DNA of 26,739 bases, taken from contig CAKRZO010000034.1 in assembly GCA_934433135.1 (NCBI GenBank), positions 1-26,739 on the forward strand, in the 5' to 3' direction. Origin of the DNA: an uncultured Acetatifactor sp. Its GTDB lineage: Bacteria > Bacillota > Clostridia > Lachnospirales > Lachnospiraceae. The notes under the pieces were generated by a model. It was not told where the DNA came from. It saw nothing but the letters and a program-made list of their open reading frames with translations, and ran no database searches. Shown piece by piece: positions 14,912-22,470 of the stretch; position 1 is the stretch's first letter, and each line of letters begins with the position of its first letter. A program made the translations under genes and the position numbers.

Positions 14912-15366
14912 CTTTCCTGCTCCGAAGGGCTTTCCGCTTCCTTCTGCTTTCTCTTCGCATCCAGATACCCTTGCAAAATAAAGCATGCCGCAATCCTGTC
15001 AACATACTCTTTCCGATGCTCTCTGCGTATACCGGCCTCCATCATGGCCCTATCCGCTGCTACCGTAGTCAGTCTCTCATCCCAGAAATCTACTTCCAGT
15101 CCGGTTCGCCTGGAAAGTTTATCTGCAAATTCCCGTGTAAGTTCTACCCTTTCCCCTTCTGTCGCATTCATGTTTTTGGGAAGACCTACTACAATTTCCC
15201 CTACCTCATATTCCACAATCAATTCTTCAATCCGTGCAAGTGTCTGCCGCAGCTTGTTTTCTTCTTTTCTCCGGATAATCTCCACACCCTGTGCTGTCAG
15301 AAGCAAAGGATCACTTACTGCAACTCCTACTGTCTTTGAACCGAAATCCAATCCCATAATACGCAT
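14908..15366 (-). CDS. ruvX: RuvX/YqgF, putative pre-16S rRNA nuclease / Holliday junction resolvase
   Basis: The 152-residue RNase H-fold protein has the three acidic active-site segments: GLDFGSKTVGVAVSD at the N-terminus (D6), FWDERLTTVAADRAM in the middle, and YVDRIAACFILQGYLD near the end. YqgF matures the 5' end of 16S rRNA in E. coli and has been proposed as a resolvase. The reading frame opens at 15408, but the start is ATG 15366: GAGG lies 7 nt before it and the extra 14 residues (STSRHSRSEVRNN) are encoded by a hairpin region. It lies between IreB and DUF1292, its usual place (yrrK in B. subtilis). Confidence 0.92.
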   Translation of the reverse strand: MRIMGLDFGSKTVGVAVSDPLLLTAQGVEIIRRKEENKLRQTLARIEELIVEYEVGEIVVGLPKNMNATEGERVELTREFADKLSRRTGLEVDFWDERLTTVAADRAMMEAGIRREHRKEYVDRIAACFILQGYLDAKRKQKEAESPSEQES

Positions 15367-15375
15367 ATTATTCCT

Positions 15376-15403
15376 CACTTCCGAGCGACTATGTCGCGAA
15401 GTG
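15376..15403 (-). repeat. Hairpin against the ruvX ribosome site
   Basis: The outer stem CACTTC/GAAGTG (15376-15381, 15398-15403) and inner stem GCGAC-TAT-GTCGC (15385-15397) have a 3-nt bulge on one side. On the message GAAGTG runs straight into the GAGG ribosome site. The layout matches the hairpins before ireB and ylbF, but the sequence is different. Confidence 0.65.
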
Positions 15404-15411
15404 GACACTAA

Positions 15412-15675
15412 TCATTTCCACTGATTATTCTGAATATAGGAAACCAGAAGTTCCTCCACCAGCTCATCCCGCTCCACTTTCATAATCAGGCTCCGCGCAT
15501 TTTTATGACTCGTAATATAAGTCGGATCCCCGCTCATAATATAACCAACGATCTGATTGACCGGATTGTAACCCTTTTCCGTCAAGGCTTCATATACCGT
15601 GGAAAGGACTGTCCTGACCCCGGTTTCAGGCTCCGTCTCCACTCTGAAGTACTGTGTATTCCCTAAATTTTTCAT
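15412..15675 (-). CDS. ireB: IreB family regulatory phosphoprotein
   Basis: This small protein of 87 residues has the family core VYEALTEKGYNPVNQIVGYIMSGDPTYITSHKNARSLIMKVERDELVEELL. In Enterococcus faecalis IreB is a substrate of the PASTA kinase IreK and restrains intrinsic cephalosporin resistance (family knowledge); in B. subtilis the homologue is yrzL. The reading frame opens at 15687, but ATG 15675 (MKNLGNTQYF) is preferred because GGGG lies 6 nt upstream of it. It is the first gene of the ireB-ruvX string and has a ~165-nt leader full of hairpins, placing it where it could be controlled at the RNA level. Confidence 0.88.
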   Translation of the reverse strand: MKNLGNTQYFRVETEPETGVRTVLSTVYEALTEKGYNPVNQIVGYIMSGDPTYITSHKNARSLIMKVERDELVEELLVSYIQNNQWK

Positions 15676-15685
15676 ACTAATCCCC

Positions 15686-15712
15686 ATTCCGCAGACGCTT
15701 TAGCGTTGGAGG
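15686..15712 (-). repeat. 27-nt hairpin element, copy 2 (before ireB)
   Basis: On the plus strand it reads ATTCCGCAG, then ACGCT-TT-AGCGT (15695-15706), then TGGAGG. An extra outer stem ATTCC/GGAAT closes it (15686-15690, 15711-15715). It is identical to 12637-12663 at 25 of 27 positions. On the message the GGGG ribosome site of ireB follows directly. Confidence 0.8.
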
Positions 15713-15720
15713 AATCTGAT

Positions 15721-15758
15721 CAGGGCTATTTGTGCCGCCTGCGGCACAAATAGCCCTG
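15721..15758 (-). repeat. Perfect 18-bp inverted repeat in the ireB leader
   Basis: Arms CAGGGCTATTTGTGCCGC (15721-15738) and the exact complement (15741-15758) flank a 2-nt centre. This would be an extremely stable RNA stem. No T-run follows on either strand, so it is not a canonical terminator. Confidence 0.85.
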
Positions 15759-15805
15759 TGAAAAATGCATTCTAGAATGCACGGCATTTCAATGCATTTT
15801 TTCAC
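15758..15805 (-). repeat. Second long hairpin in the ireB leader
   Basis: GTGAAAAATGCATT (15758-15771) pairs with AATGCATTTTTTCAC (15791-15805) with one bulged base. A separate perfect 16-nt palindrome, TGCATTCTAGAATGCA (15766-15781), overlaps the left arm and would compete with it. Confidence 0.7.
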
Positions 15806-15846
15806 ATTACCCTCACAACTTTTCCGTACAATACTGATACGTTATT

Positions 15847-15875
15847 ATCTTACTCCATATCCGGGAAAATTTCAA
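15847..15875 (-). promoter_or_regulatory. Probable promoter of the ireB operon
   Basis: On the minus strand TTGAAA (15870-15875), a 17-nt spacer and TAAGAT (15847-15852). It overlaps the last codons of mtaB and would start the leader near 15840. Confidence 0.55.
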
Positions 15876-17230
15876 TCCGTAGTTTTGCAATTCAGTATTT
15901 CATCTGTCAAAAAACCTGTTATTTCTACCTTTTTCATGCAATTTGACAGTATCTGTTCCGATTCCAATGCCACTTTCACATAATCGGGAGTATGCCCAAG
16001 CCAGATTGTCTGTCCGTTTTGCACCTTTTTTTCTTCAAACAACACCTCCGCTTCTTTCCCTATGTATTTCGCACGGAATTGCTTCGACTGTCTGCGCTCC
16101 ATCTCCAAAAGTCTGCCGCTGCGCAGCGTTTTTAATGCCTCCGGCACCTGTTCTTTCATTGCCGCCGCACGGGTGCCCTCCCGTCTGGAGTATTTAAAAA
16201 TATGCATCTCGTAGAACTTTACTTTCTCAAGAAACCGTTCCGTTGTTTCAAATTCCTCATCCGTCTCTCCCGGAAAGCCAACGATGACATCTGTCGTGAT
16301 AGCAGGGCGGTCAAAGGCTTCTCTTAAAAGCCTCACACCCTCATAGTATTCCCCGGTGGTATAATGTCTATTCATCCGCTGTAGGGTTTCATCACAACCA
16401 CTTTGCAAAGACAGGTGAAAATGCGGACACAGTTTCGGCAGCACCGATAATCTTTCCACATTTTCCTTCGTTATAATACGGGGTTCCAGAGAGCCCAGAC
16501 GCAGCCTTTTTACTCCTTCTTCCTTATGCACACTTTCCACCAGATCGATCAGTCTTGATTTTTTAAAATACTGTGCCGGAGCAATTTTCTCTTCTTCAAA
16601 ATCAATTCCGTAGGAACTGATGTGGATTCCCGTCAGAATGATTTCCTGATAACCTGCCTGTGTCAGCCGTCTTACCTCCGATAAAATATCCTCCGGCTTT
16701 CTGCTGCGCACCCGACCTCTGGCAAGCGGAATGGCACAATAAGAACAGAACTGGTTGCAGCCATCCTGAATCTTGATGTAGGTTCTGGTATGCTCCGCCG
16801 TATGCTTCAGTTCCATTTCCTCATATTCATCCGTATGATTAATATCGATAATGGTCTTTCCGGAAAGGGTCTTTTCCTTCTCCTTTTGTGCCAGGAATTC
16901 CTCTAAAATAGGAACCAAATCCTTTTTGCGGTTATTGCCGATTGCAAGATCCACGCTGGCATCGCTTAAGATTTTTTCACCGGCTGTCTGTACATAGCAT
17001 CCTACCGCTACCACAACCGCATCCGGGTTCAGGCTTTTGGCACGATGCAGCATCTGGCGGCTTTTTCTGTCGGCAATATTGGTCACCGTGCAGGTATTGA
17101 CGATATAAATGTCCGCCCGTGTATCAAAAGGTACAATCCTGTATCCATTTTCTTGTAACATTTGTTGCATTACTTCCATCTCATAGGAATTTACCTTGCA
17201 ACCCAGGTTATGCAGTGCTACATTTTTCAT
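15872..17230 (-). CDS. mtaB: tRNA t6A37 methylthiotransferase MtaB
   Basis: This radical-SAM methylthiotransferase turns t6A at tRNA position 37 into ms2t6A. At 452 residues it shows the UPF0004 cluster Cys (C11 in LGCKVNSYE, C47 in NTCTVT, C78 in VGCYVQ), the radical-SAM triad C158-x3-C162-x2-C165 (GCNQFCSYC), and a C-terminal TRAM-like segment (KYIGKEAEVLFEEKK onward). The NxxGCKVNSYE opening separates MtaB from MiaB and RimO, which start differently. It starts at ATG 17230 with AAGGA 5 nt upstream. It precedes the ireB promoter and is divergent from the HPr-like gene. Confidence 0.93.
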   Translation of the reverse strand: MKNVALHNLGCKVNSYEMEVMQQMLQENGYRIVPFDTRADIYIVNTCTVTNIADRKSRQMLHRAKSLNPDAVVVAVGCYVQTAGEKILSDASVDLAIGNNRKKDLVPILEEFLAQKEKEKTLSGKTIIDINHTDEYEEMELKHTAEHTRTYIKIQDGCNQFCSYCAIPLARGRVRSRKPEDILSEVRRLTQAGYQEIILTGIHISSYGIDFEEEKIAPAQYFKKSRLIDLVESVHKEEGVKRLRLGSLEPRIITKENVERLSVLPKLCPHFHLSLQSGCDETLQRMNRHYTTGEYYEGVRLLREAFDRPAITTDVIVGFPGETDEEFETTERFLEKVKFYEMHIFKYSRREGTRAAAMKEQVPEALKTLRSGRLLEMERRQSKQFRAKYIGKEAEVLFEEKKVQNGQTIWLGHTPDYVKVALESEQILSNCMKKVEITGFLTDEILNCKTTD

Positions 17231-17263
17231 ATGATTCCTTACTATTTTTGTACTGTTTTCAAC

Positions 17264-17292
17264 TTGACATTTTTACCGATTCCAAGTAATAT
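17264..17292 (+). promoter_or_regulatory. Promoter of the HPr-like gene
   Basis: A perfect TTGACA (17264-17269), a 17-nt spacer and TAATAT (17287-17292) form one of the best matches in the window. It predicts a ~78-nt leader that holds a small TTGGC-TATAA-GCCGA stem before the AAAGGAGGT ribosome site at 17361-17369. Confidence 0.8.
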
Positions 17293-17377
17293 AACTTATG
17301 AGAAGGGTATATTTTCCTTTCCATTTGGCTATAAGCCGAAACAGAAGGTATGACAAACATAAAGGAGGTAAATAAGC

Positions 17378-17608
17378 ATGAAAACAGTACAGATTTCTTT
17401 AAACTCCATTGATAAAGTAAAATCATTTGTAAATGATATTACGAAGTTTGATTATGATTTCGACCTGGTATCAGGCAGATATGTAATCGATGCTAAGTCT
17501 ATCATGGGCATCTTCAGCCTGGATCTGTCCAAGCCGATTGATCTGAATATCCATGCAGAAGGCAATACCGAAGAAGTGCTTAATGTACTTAAGCCTTACA
17601 TGATCTGA
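17378..17608 (+). CDS. HPr/Crh-like protein lacking the catalytic histidine
   Basis: The 76-residue protein has the HPr fold pattern. The best-kept part is the central AKSIMGIFSLDLSKPIDL, where S41 corresponds to regulatory Ser46 of HPr, followed by the C-terminal helix NTEEVLNVLKPYM. The first helix region should carry GLHARPA with His15, the residue that relays phosphate from PEP, but here it reads NSIDKVKSFV with no His. It therefore cannot act as a PTS phosphocarrier. Like Bacillus Crh, it may be a Ser-phosphorylated partner of CcpA, or bind another protein. It is the only clear plus-strand gene, with its own strong promoter, a consensus ribosome site and a terminator, so it is probably well expressed. 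Confidence 0.85.
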   Translation: MKTVQISLNSIDKVKSFVNDITKFDYDFDLVSGRYVIDAKSIMGIFSLDLSKPIDLNIHAEGNTEEVLNVLKPYMI

Positions 17609-17636
17609 TCATAAAGTCATAATCTGACGTTTCTGA

Positions 17637-17674
17637 CCTGCCCCGGTTGTTCCGGAGCAGGTTTTTATTTTTTT
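17637..17674 (+). terminator. Terminator of the HPr-like gene
   Basis: CCTGCCCCGG/CCGGAGCAGG (arms 17637-17646 and 17652-17661, one mismatch) with a 5-nt loop is followed by TTTTTATTTTTTT. It faces the plus strand and also separates the gene from the converging thiI. Confidence 0.92.
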
Positions 17675-17697
17675 GCGGCTGAACTGTTGCACTCCTC

Positions 17698-18879
17698 CTA
17701 CTCTTCCACCAAAATCACTTCTTTGGTCTGCAGCGCTGTCTGCACCAGTTCCTCTATTTTTTCTTCCAGATTCTGCTCATGCCTTTTGATGACATTCAGA
17801 TTAGGCTTGGTAACCGGGTGCTTGGCCACAAAAATGGTACAGCAGTCTTCAAACGGAAGAATAGAAGTCTCATAAGTTCCTATCTTTTCCGAAATTTCCA
17901 CGATGTCCTGCTTATCAAATGCAATTAACGGCCTGTAAACCGGTAGTGTGCAAACTTCATTGGTTGCTAAAAGCGACGCCATTGTCTGGGATGCCACCTG
18001 TCCGATGCTTTCCCCGGTAACCAGCCCGAGGCAGTCGCTTTCCTTGGCAATCTGCTCGGCAATCCGCATCATATATCTGCGCATAATGATGGTCAGTTCC
18101 TCATGGGGACACTTTTCATAGATATAAAGCTGGATATCCGTAAAATTGATTACGTGCAGAGCAATCGGTCCGGTATAACGGGAAACAATCCTTGCCAGAT
18201 CCACTACTTTCTGCTTGGCGCGTTCGCTGGTATAAGGCGGTGCATGGAAATATACCGCATCGATTTTCACGCCCCTTTTGGAAATCATGTAGCCGGCTAC
18301 CGGGGAATCAATTCCGCCGGACAAAAGAAGCATTGCCTTTCCTCCGGTTCCCACCGGCATTCCGCCGGGTCCCGGGATAATCTCCGAATAAATATAGATT
18401 TTTTCCCGGATTTCCACATTCAGAAGAATGTCCGGATGATGCACGTCTACTTTCATCTCCGGATAAGCCTTCAAAATGGCTTCTCCCAGATCCGCATTAA
18501 TGGTCATGGAATCTTTGGGATAATTTTTTCTGGCACGTCTGGCCTGTACCTTAAAGGTCTTATTGCACTCCGGATAAACCTGTGCAAGATAGTGAATCAC
18601 CGTATCGCACAGCTTCTCAAAGCCTTCATCTTCCACATGGAGAACCGGGCAGATTCCCCAGATTCCGAATACGGTCTTCAACCTGCCCACTGTCTCCTCA
18701 AAATCAAAGCTGCCCAGTGCATCCACATAAATGCGCCCCTGGGTTTTATGCACCAGGAACTCGCCTTCGCATTTTTCCAAAGCAAACCGGATCCGGTTTA
18801 CCAAAGCATCCTCAAACAGGTACCGATTTCTTCCTTTGATGCCGATTTCCGCATATTTAATCAAAAAAGCCGTAAACAT
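17698..18879 (-). CDS. thiI: tRNA 4-thiouridine synthase ThiI
   Basis: It adenylates U8 of tRNA and inserts sulfur to make s4U; in many bacteria it also feeds thiamine thiazole synthesis. The 393-residue protein has a ferredoxin-like N-terminus and a THUMP domain (to about residue 165), then the PP-loop LLLSGGIDSPVAGYM (184-198) and the AANH-type ATPase domain. The C-terminal rhodanese domain of E. coli ThiI is absent, as in Bacillus ThiI, which receives sulfur directly from a dedicated cysteine desulfurase. That partner is the gene just upstream, 9 nt away, so the two are co-translated. It starts at ATG 18879 with GAGGAGAG upstream. Confidence 0.95.
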   Translation of the reverse strand: MFTAFLIKYAEIGIKGRNRYLFEDALVNRIRFALEKCEGEFLVHKTQGRIYVDALGSFDFEETVGRLKTVFGIWGICPVLHVEDEGFEKLCDTVIHYLAQVYPECNKTFKVQARRARKNYPKDSMTINADLGEAILKAYPEMKVDVHHPDILLNVEIREKIYIYSEIIPGPGGMPVGTGGKAMLLLSGGIDSPVAGYMISKRGVKIDAVYFHAPPYTSERAKQKVVDLARIVSRYTGPIALHVINFTDIQLYIYEKCPHEELTIIMRRYMMRIAEQIAKESDCLGLVTGESIGQVASQTMASLLATNEVCTLPVYRPLIAFDKQDIVEISEKIGTYETSILPFEDCCTIFVAKHPVTKPNLNVIKRHEQNLEEKIEELVQTALQTKEVILVEE

Positions 18880-18888
18880 ATTCTCTCC

Positions 18889-20052
18889 TCATCTGCGTGT
18901 ATAGCGCCTTAACATTGGTATCATATCATACATCTGCTCCAATGTATAGCGAATTTCTTCTTCCGTGGTAAAAACAGAAAAGCTGAAACGGATCGTTGAG
19001 CTTAAAAGTTCCTTTTCCACGCCCATTGCCTTCAACGTAGCAGACGGCTGAGGCTTATGCGCAGAGCAGGCGCTTCCCGCCGAAACGGAAATTCCCCGCT
19101 CCTCCAGTGCATGGAGCATAACTTCACTGCGGATCCCTTCTATGGAAGCACTGACAATGTGAGGAGCAGAGCCTCTGATTCCTTCCTCGGGGATTCCGTT
19201 GATATGGATACCTTCCATTCTGCAAAGACCGTCGATAAAAAGTTCTTTTAATCGGTACAATTTTTCCGTATCCTCTTCCAGGTGTTCATACATCATCCGG
19301 GAAGCAAGAGCGATTCCGGCAATTCCCGGCACATTTTCCGTTCCGGAGCGGAGGTTCTGCTGCTGTCCTCCTCCGAACAGAATCGGCTGTATTTTCACTT
19401 TCTCACCTACATATAAAAAACCGATTCCCTTGGGGCCGTGAATTTTATGACCGCTGACCGACATCAGATCGATATTCATTTTCTTCGGATAAATCCGGAA
19501 TTTTCCGAATCCCTGCACTGCATCCACATGAAACAGCGTCTGCGGATTCATCTTCTTAATCAGGGCGCCCGCCTGGGCAACAGGCTGCAAAGAGCCCACT
19601 TCATTATTGGTATGCATAATGGATACCAGAATCGTCTGCGGTGTCATCGCCCGGTGAAGGTCTTCCAGATGGATCCTGCCTTCCCGATCCACCGGCAGAT
19701 AGGTCACACGATATCCGTTCTTTTCCAGATATTCACAGGTCTTAAGAATCGCCGGATGCTCGATCTGTGTGGTAATAATGTGGTTTCCGCTTCTGTTATT
19801 GGCTCTGGCACAGCCGATCAGCGCCAGATTGTCCGATTCCGTTCCCCCGGAAGTAAAAAAGAGCTCTTTTTCACTTACCTTTAAAATCTTTGCAAGCGTC
19901 TCTTTCGCGCTGCGCAGATACTGTTCGGCCTCCACACCTTTCCTGTGAAGGCTGGAAGGATTCCCGTAATCCTCACACATCACCTTTCCCGTAAGCTCGG
20001 CCACTTCCGAAAACACTTTGGTAGTCGCCGAGTTATCCAAATAAACTTCCAT
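18889..20052 (-). CDS. Cysteine desulfurase (NifS/IscS-like), partner of ThiI
   Basis: This PLP enzyme takes sulfur from cysteine and passes it on as persulfide. Of 387 residues, the visible motifs are YLDNSATTK at the N-terminus, FTSGGTESDN (66-75), HTNNEVG (147-153), FHVDAVQGFG (174-183) with the PLP-contacting Asp, SGHKIHGPKG (200-209) with the Schiff-base Lys203, and SAGSACSAHKP (324-334) with catalytic Cys329. The lack of a SufU/SUF or IscU gene nearby and the 9-nt spacing to thiI indicate a dedicated role in s4U synthesis, like B. subtilis NifZ. A possible weak promoter lies near 20093-20121. Confidence 0.92.
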   Translation of the reverse strand: MEVYLDNSATTKVFSEVAELTGKVMCEDYGNPSSLHRKGVEAEQYLRSAKETLAKILKVSEKELFFTSGGTESDNLALIGCARANNRSGNHIITTQIEHPAILKTCEYLEKNGYRVTYLPVDREGRIHLEDLHRAMTPQTILVSIMHTNNEVGSLQPVAQAGALIKKMNPQTLFHVDAVQGFGKFRIYPKKMNIDLMSVSGHKIHGPKGIGFLYVGEKVKIQPILFGGGQQQNLRSGTENVPGIAGIALASRMMYEHLEEDTEKLYRLKELFIDGLCRMEGIHINGIPEEGIRGSAPHIVSASIEGIRSEVMLHALEERGISVSAGSACSAHKPQPSATLKAMGVEKELLSSTIRFSFSVFTTEEEIRYTLEQMYDMIPMLRRYTRR

Positions 20053-20142
20053 TTTCTTTTTCTCTCCTTGCCTTTACGTGAAGCTCTTTCCTATAGCATA
20101 TTATATGATACCCGAAGTCAAAACGTACGTCCGGTACAGGTA

Positions 20143-20889
20143 TTACGACCGTTCTTCCAGATGATACATCATCCAGGAAAGTACGGTAAGACCCGCTGTT
20201 TCCGTCCGCAAAATCCGTTTTCCCAGAGTAATAGGCTCTACGCCGAAGGAAAGCGCTTTTTGAATCTCACCCACTTCAAATCCACCCTCCGGACCGATGA
20301 AAACAGCGATACTCTGTCCGGGTTTTATCTGTTCGATTTTTTCCCTGGTTTTTTCCATATTGTCCGCCAGTTCGTAAGGAATCAGCCTTACATCCATGGC
20401 AGAAGCTTCTTTCAGCGCCTCTTCCATGGACAGCACTCCGCCCACTTCCGGGATGATTCCCCGTTTGCTTTGCCTGGCTGCCGCCTGGGCAATTGCCTGC
20501 CACCTGGTGACTTTCGCCTTTTCCTTTTTGGGATCCAGCTTTACAATACTGCGTCCGCAGGATACCGGAACGATCCTGCAGGCTCCCAGTTCCACCGCTT
20601 TCTGGATAATCAGTTCCATCTTGTCCGCCTTCGGCAGTCCCTGAAAAAGCGTAATCCGGCTCGGAAGCTCCACGCCGCTCTCCTTTACGAACCACAATTC
20701 GCATTCCACACAGTTTTCTTCTATCTTTTTAATCCCGCAGCGATATTCCTTGCCATCTGTCCCGTTGCTGACGGCCAACTCTTCCCCGACTTTCATCCGC
20801 AGTACATTTTTGATATGATTGACACTCTCACCGGTTATGATGATTTCCTTGCCCCGGATCTGCTCCGGCGCTACAAAAAATTGGTACAT
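20143..20889 (-). CDS. rsmE: 16S rRNA (uracil-1498-N3)-methyltransferase RsmE
   Basis: The 248-residue SPOUT methyltransferase has an N-terminal PUA-like region (MYQFFVAPEQ... EIIITGESVNHIKNVLRMKVGEEL), then the knotted SAM-binding domain with FIGPEGGFEVGE and LGKRILRTETAGLTVLS near the C-terminus. It methylates N3 of U1498 in 16S rRNA of the small subunit. The reading frame opens at 20934, but ATG 20889 is chosen because GGAGG lies 5 nt upstream and the family starts with MxxFFV. It lies in the order prmA, dCMP deaminase, rsmE, a common prmA-rsmE grouping in Firmicutes. Confidence 0.95.
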   Translation of the reverse strand: MYQFFVAPEQIRGKEIIITGESVNHIKNVLRMKVGEELAVSNGTDGKEYRCGIKKIEENCVECELWFVKESGVELPSRITLFQGLPKADKMELIIQKAVELGACRIVPVSCGRSIVKLDPKKEKAKVTRWQAIAQAAARQSKRGIIPEVGGVLSMEEALKEASAMDVRLIPYELADNMEKTREKIEQIKPGQSIAVFIGPEGGFEVGEIQKALSFGVEPITLGKRILRTETAGLTVLSWMMYHLEERS

Positions 20890-20965
20890 ACCAACCTCCA
20901 TAAAATCACATTGATGATATAAAAGCAAATCCACACGAGGTCACCCTTAAGGACTTTCTATAAGA

Positions 20966-21454
20966 TTAGTACCCCAGCGTTCCTTCCAAAGATTCATCAT
21001 GGTCAATCCATTCCTGTACGGGAATCACGCGGTACTCATTTTCCGTATCCCGGATCACGACTTTCTCAATGCCGGCATTAATAATCATTCGTTTACACAT
21101 GGAGCAGCTATTGGAGTTGGCAACATATTCGCCGGTTGCCACTTCCCTGCCGGCCAGGTACAACGTACTTCCGATCATTCTCTCCCGTTCGGCGCTGATA
21201 ATAGCATTGGCTTCCGCATGAACGCTTCGGCACAGTTCATAGCGCTCTCCTCTGGGAATGTTCATCTGCTGGCGGATACAATATCCCAGATCGCTGCAGT
21301 TTTTTCTTCCTCTGGGAGCACCCACATAGCCGGTTGAAATCACTTCATCATTTTTGACGATAACTGCACCGTACTGTTTACGCAGACAGGTTCCTCTTTT
21401 GGATACCACATCTGCCAGATCCAGATAGTAATTGGTTTTATCCCGTCTTTCCAC
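20966..21454 (-). CDS. Deoxycytidylate deaminase (ComEB-like)
   Basis: The 162-residue zinc enzyme converts dCMP to dUMP for thymidylate synthesis. It shows the deaminase zinc site H79-A-E81 (SVHAEANAI) and C117-S-M-C120 (SCSMCKRMI), plus the substrate-side GYVGAPRGRKNCSD (42-55) typical of dCMP deaminases rather than cytidine deaminases. The start is GTG 21454, 8 nt after the prmA stop, within AAGG-rich sequence. It is inserted between prmA and rsmE, so it is probably co-transcribed with them. B. subtilis comEB encodes the same enzyme; the DNA-uptake gene cluster name does not apply here. Confidence 0.92.
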   Translation of the reverse strand: MERRDKTNYYLDLADVVSKRGTCLRKQYGAVIVKNDEVISTGYVGAPRGRKNCSDLGYCIRQQMNIPRGERYELCRSVHAEANAIISAERERMIGSTLYLAGREVATGEYVANSNSCSMCKRMIINAGIEKVVIRDTENEYRVIPVQEWIDHDESLEGTLGY

Positions 21455-21464
21455 CTTTGCCGCC

Positions 21465-22454
21465 TTATCCTTTCTTTTGCGCCGTAATGCAGACCCATTC
21501 TCCCTGATACGTAATTTCCAGAATTTCCAGTCCGGCTTTTCTTACGGCATCTGCCACCGTCTGTTCCTTATCATCAATGATTCCGGATGTAATATAGATT
21601 CCTCCCGGCTTAAGCTGATTGACAATCACAGGGGTCAGAGGCACCAGCACATCGGCAAGAATATTTGCCACTACGATATCATAACAGCCATAGCCTACTT
21701 TATCCTGAACCTCTTTTTCCGTAATCAGGTTGCCGATTAACAGTTCAAACTGTTCCGGTGCAATTCCGTTTGCCGCGCAGTTCTGCTCCACGGCATCCAC
21801 CGCGCACACATCCAGATCCGTTCCTACGGCATGCTTTGCCCCGAACATCAAAGAGAGGATGGAAAGAATGCCGCTTCCGGTTCCCACATCCAAAAGCCTG
21901 GTATCTTTGTTCACGTATTTGCGCAGCTGCCGGATACAAAGCTGTGTCGTCTCATGCATTCCGGTGCCGAAAGCCGTACCCGGATCAATGTGCAGCGTAA
22001 GGCCGTCTCTTTTCTCTTCTTCCACCTTCTCCCAGGAAGGAATCACCAGAATATCATCAATGTAAAACTGGTGGAAATACTGTTTCCAGTTGTTGATCCA
22101 GTCAATATCTTCCGTCTCTTCCACCGTAACACTTCCCTCGCCGATTTCCAGATATGTCCGCAGCTCTTCCAACTGTTCTTTTACAGTAGAAAGCACATGC
22201 TGTGTATCTGTCTTCTCTCCATCTACGATAAGAGAACCATCCTCTGCTTCCTCCACGAAAAAACTCAAGTAGGCAATGCCGTCATCCGCCGGTCCGTCCG
22301 GCAGGATATCCACAAACATCTGCTCCTTTTCCAACGGCGTAAGGGGAATCTTATCTTCAATCTGCGCCCCTTCCAGGCCGATATCATACAGCGTACTGAT
22401 AATAATATCCTCTGCATCCGTTACGGTTTTAATTCTGAATTTTGTCCATTTCAT
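21465..22454 (-). CDS. prmA: Ribosomal protein L11 methyltransferase PrmA
   Basis: It methylates lysines and the N-terminus of ribosomal protein L11. The 329-residue protein has the N-terminal substrate domain (MKWTKFRIKTVTDAEDII), the linker DPGTAFGTGMHETTQLC (158-173), which is diagnostic of PrmA, the SAM site LLDVGTGSGILSI (187-199), and the catalytic NILADVL motif. It starts at ATG 22454 with AAGGGAAAAG upstream. Its leader contains a degenerate 10-nt repeat that fills the gap to the sortase gene. Confidence 0.95.
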   Translation of the reverse strand: MKWTKFRIKTVTDAEDIIISTLYDIGLEGAQIEDKIPLTPLEKEQMFVDILPDGPADDGIAYLSFFVEEAEDGSLIVDGEKTDTQHVLSTVKEQLEELRTYLEIGEGSVTVEETEDIDWINNWKQYFHQFYIDDILVIPSWEKVEEEKRDGLTLHIDPGTAFGTGMHETTQLCIRQLRKYVNKDTRLLDVGTGSGILSILSLMFGAKHAVGTDLDVCAVDAVEQNCAANGIAPEQFELLIGNLITEKEVQDKVGYGCYDIVVANILADVLVPLTPVIVNQLKPGGIYITSGIIDDKEQTVADAVRKAGLEILEITYQGEWVCITAQKKG

Positions 22455-22470
22455 ATAACTTTTCCCTTCT

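Noticed and set aside
18103..18912. Plus-strand open frame of 269 codons opposite thiI
   Set aside because: It is fully antisense to thiI, which has a perfect PP-loop and family length; no independent coding evidence.
20093..20121. Promoter for the cysteine desulfurase-thiI pair (TTGACT and TGCTAT on the minus strand, 17 nt apart)
   Set aside because: The -10 matches only 3 of 6 bases and the better TATAAT nearby has the wrong spacing; mentioned but not called.
19945..20922. Long plus-strand open frame (325 codons) opposite rsmE and the cysteine desulfurase
   Set aside because: It is antisense to two well-recognised genes, has a composition unlike a folded protein and has no ribosome site; it is a shadow frame.
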